The position numbers were made by a program, and so were the translations under genes. Shown here one piece after another: positions 5,572 to 5,609 of a stretch of DNA of 5,609 nt. The first letter of the stretch is position 1, and every line of letters starts with the position of its first letter. The notes beneath the pieces were generated by a model. That model saw only the letters and a program-made list of their open reading frames with translations. It searched no databases and was not told where the DNA came from. The stretch comes from Candidatus Saccharimonadota bacterium (GTDB taxonomy: Bacteria > Patescibacteriota > Saccharimonadia > Saccharimonadales > UBA4665), in contig JARIHB010000044.1 of the NCBI GenBank assembly GCA_029288515.1, positions 1 to 5,609 of the forward strand, read 5' to 3'.

Positions 5572-5609
5572 CTGTCTCTTATACACATCTGACGCTGCCG
5601 ACGATAAGG
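5572..5609 (+). other. Nextera transposase adapter at right contig end (not genomic)
   Basis: Bases 5572-5590 are CTGTCTCTTATACACATCT, the exact 19-base Tn5 mosaic end used in Nextera libraries. Bases 5591-5604 (GACGCTGCCGACGA) are the reverse complement of the read-1 adapter stub. The last five bases, TAAGG, would be the start of an i5 index read in reverse; they fit the reverse complement of an index I recall as GAGCCTTA (S521), though five bases are weak evidence. This is untrimmed adapter read-through, not a natural transposon end. Confidence 0.97.

Noticed and set aside
5572..5590. Natural transposon end
   Set aside because: It is the exact engineered Tn5 mosaic end joined to the Nextera adapter stub, so it is library sequence.
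1..5609. CRISPR array, tRNA/rRNA genes, prophage or insertion sequence
   Set aside because: I saw no regular direct repeats, no tRNA-like cloverleaf or rRNA segment, and no transposase, integrase or phage-structural protein.

Overview
This is a gene-dense bacterial metagenome-type contig with roughly balanced base composition, canonical TATAAT-like -10 boxes, clear Shine-Dalgarno sites and the standard code. It holds seven protein genes. The first and last run off the ends, and five are complete. The small tightly packed genes, and the trio of a YIDxGTGS microprotein, a two-domain methyltransferase and a membrane sulfatase-fold protein, suggest an uncultivated lineage such as Patescibacteria (Saccharibacteria-like). 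That placement is an impression from protein style, not a phylogenetic result.

Both contig ends carry library-preparation sequence rather than genome. Bases 5572-5609 are the Nextera mosaic end plus the read-1 adapter stub and the start of an index. Bases 1-21 match the 3' part of a Nextera i5 index primer (7 bases of an index plus 14 bases of adapter). The genuine genomic interval is therefore about 22-5571. The apparent ATG of the first gene lies inside primer sequence and is not a real start.

Layout. (1) 22-439: C-terminal part of a secreted or envelope M23 (LytM-type) peptidoglycan endopeptidase. (2) 440-561: promoter region. (3) 562-4001: a co-directional operon of a 56-residue one-helix YIDAGTGS protein, a 466-residue SAM-dependent methyltransferase whose N-terminal half carries a kinase/phosphotransferase-like signature, and a 622-residue five-helix membrane protein with an extracytoplasmic sulfatase/phosphoglycerol-transferase-fold domain. 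The first two overlap by 14 bases and the third follows after 13 bases. (4) 4076-4345: an 89-residue winged-helix regulator. (5) 4365-4401: a strong 15-bp hairpin. (6) 4440-4835: a 131-residue protein with two membrane helices. (7) 4832-5571, minus strand: the C-terminal half of glucose-6-phosphate dehydrogenase, which converges on gene 6 and overlaps it by the four bases CTAG.

How they fit together. The M23 peptidase and the three-gene operon point to cell-envelope work: wall cleavage plus modification of a surface glycan or lipid-linked polymer. The trio is the most interesting element because the microprotein, the kinase-like/methyltransferase fusion and the sulfatase-fold enzyme look co-transcribed and partly translationally coupled, yet their shared substrate cannot be read from sequence. 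The downstream regulator, membrane protein and zwf gene look like separate transcription units.
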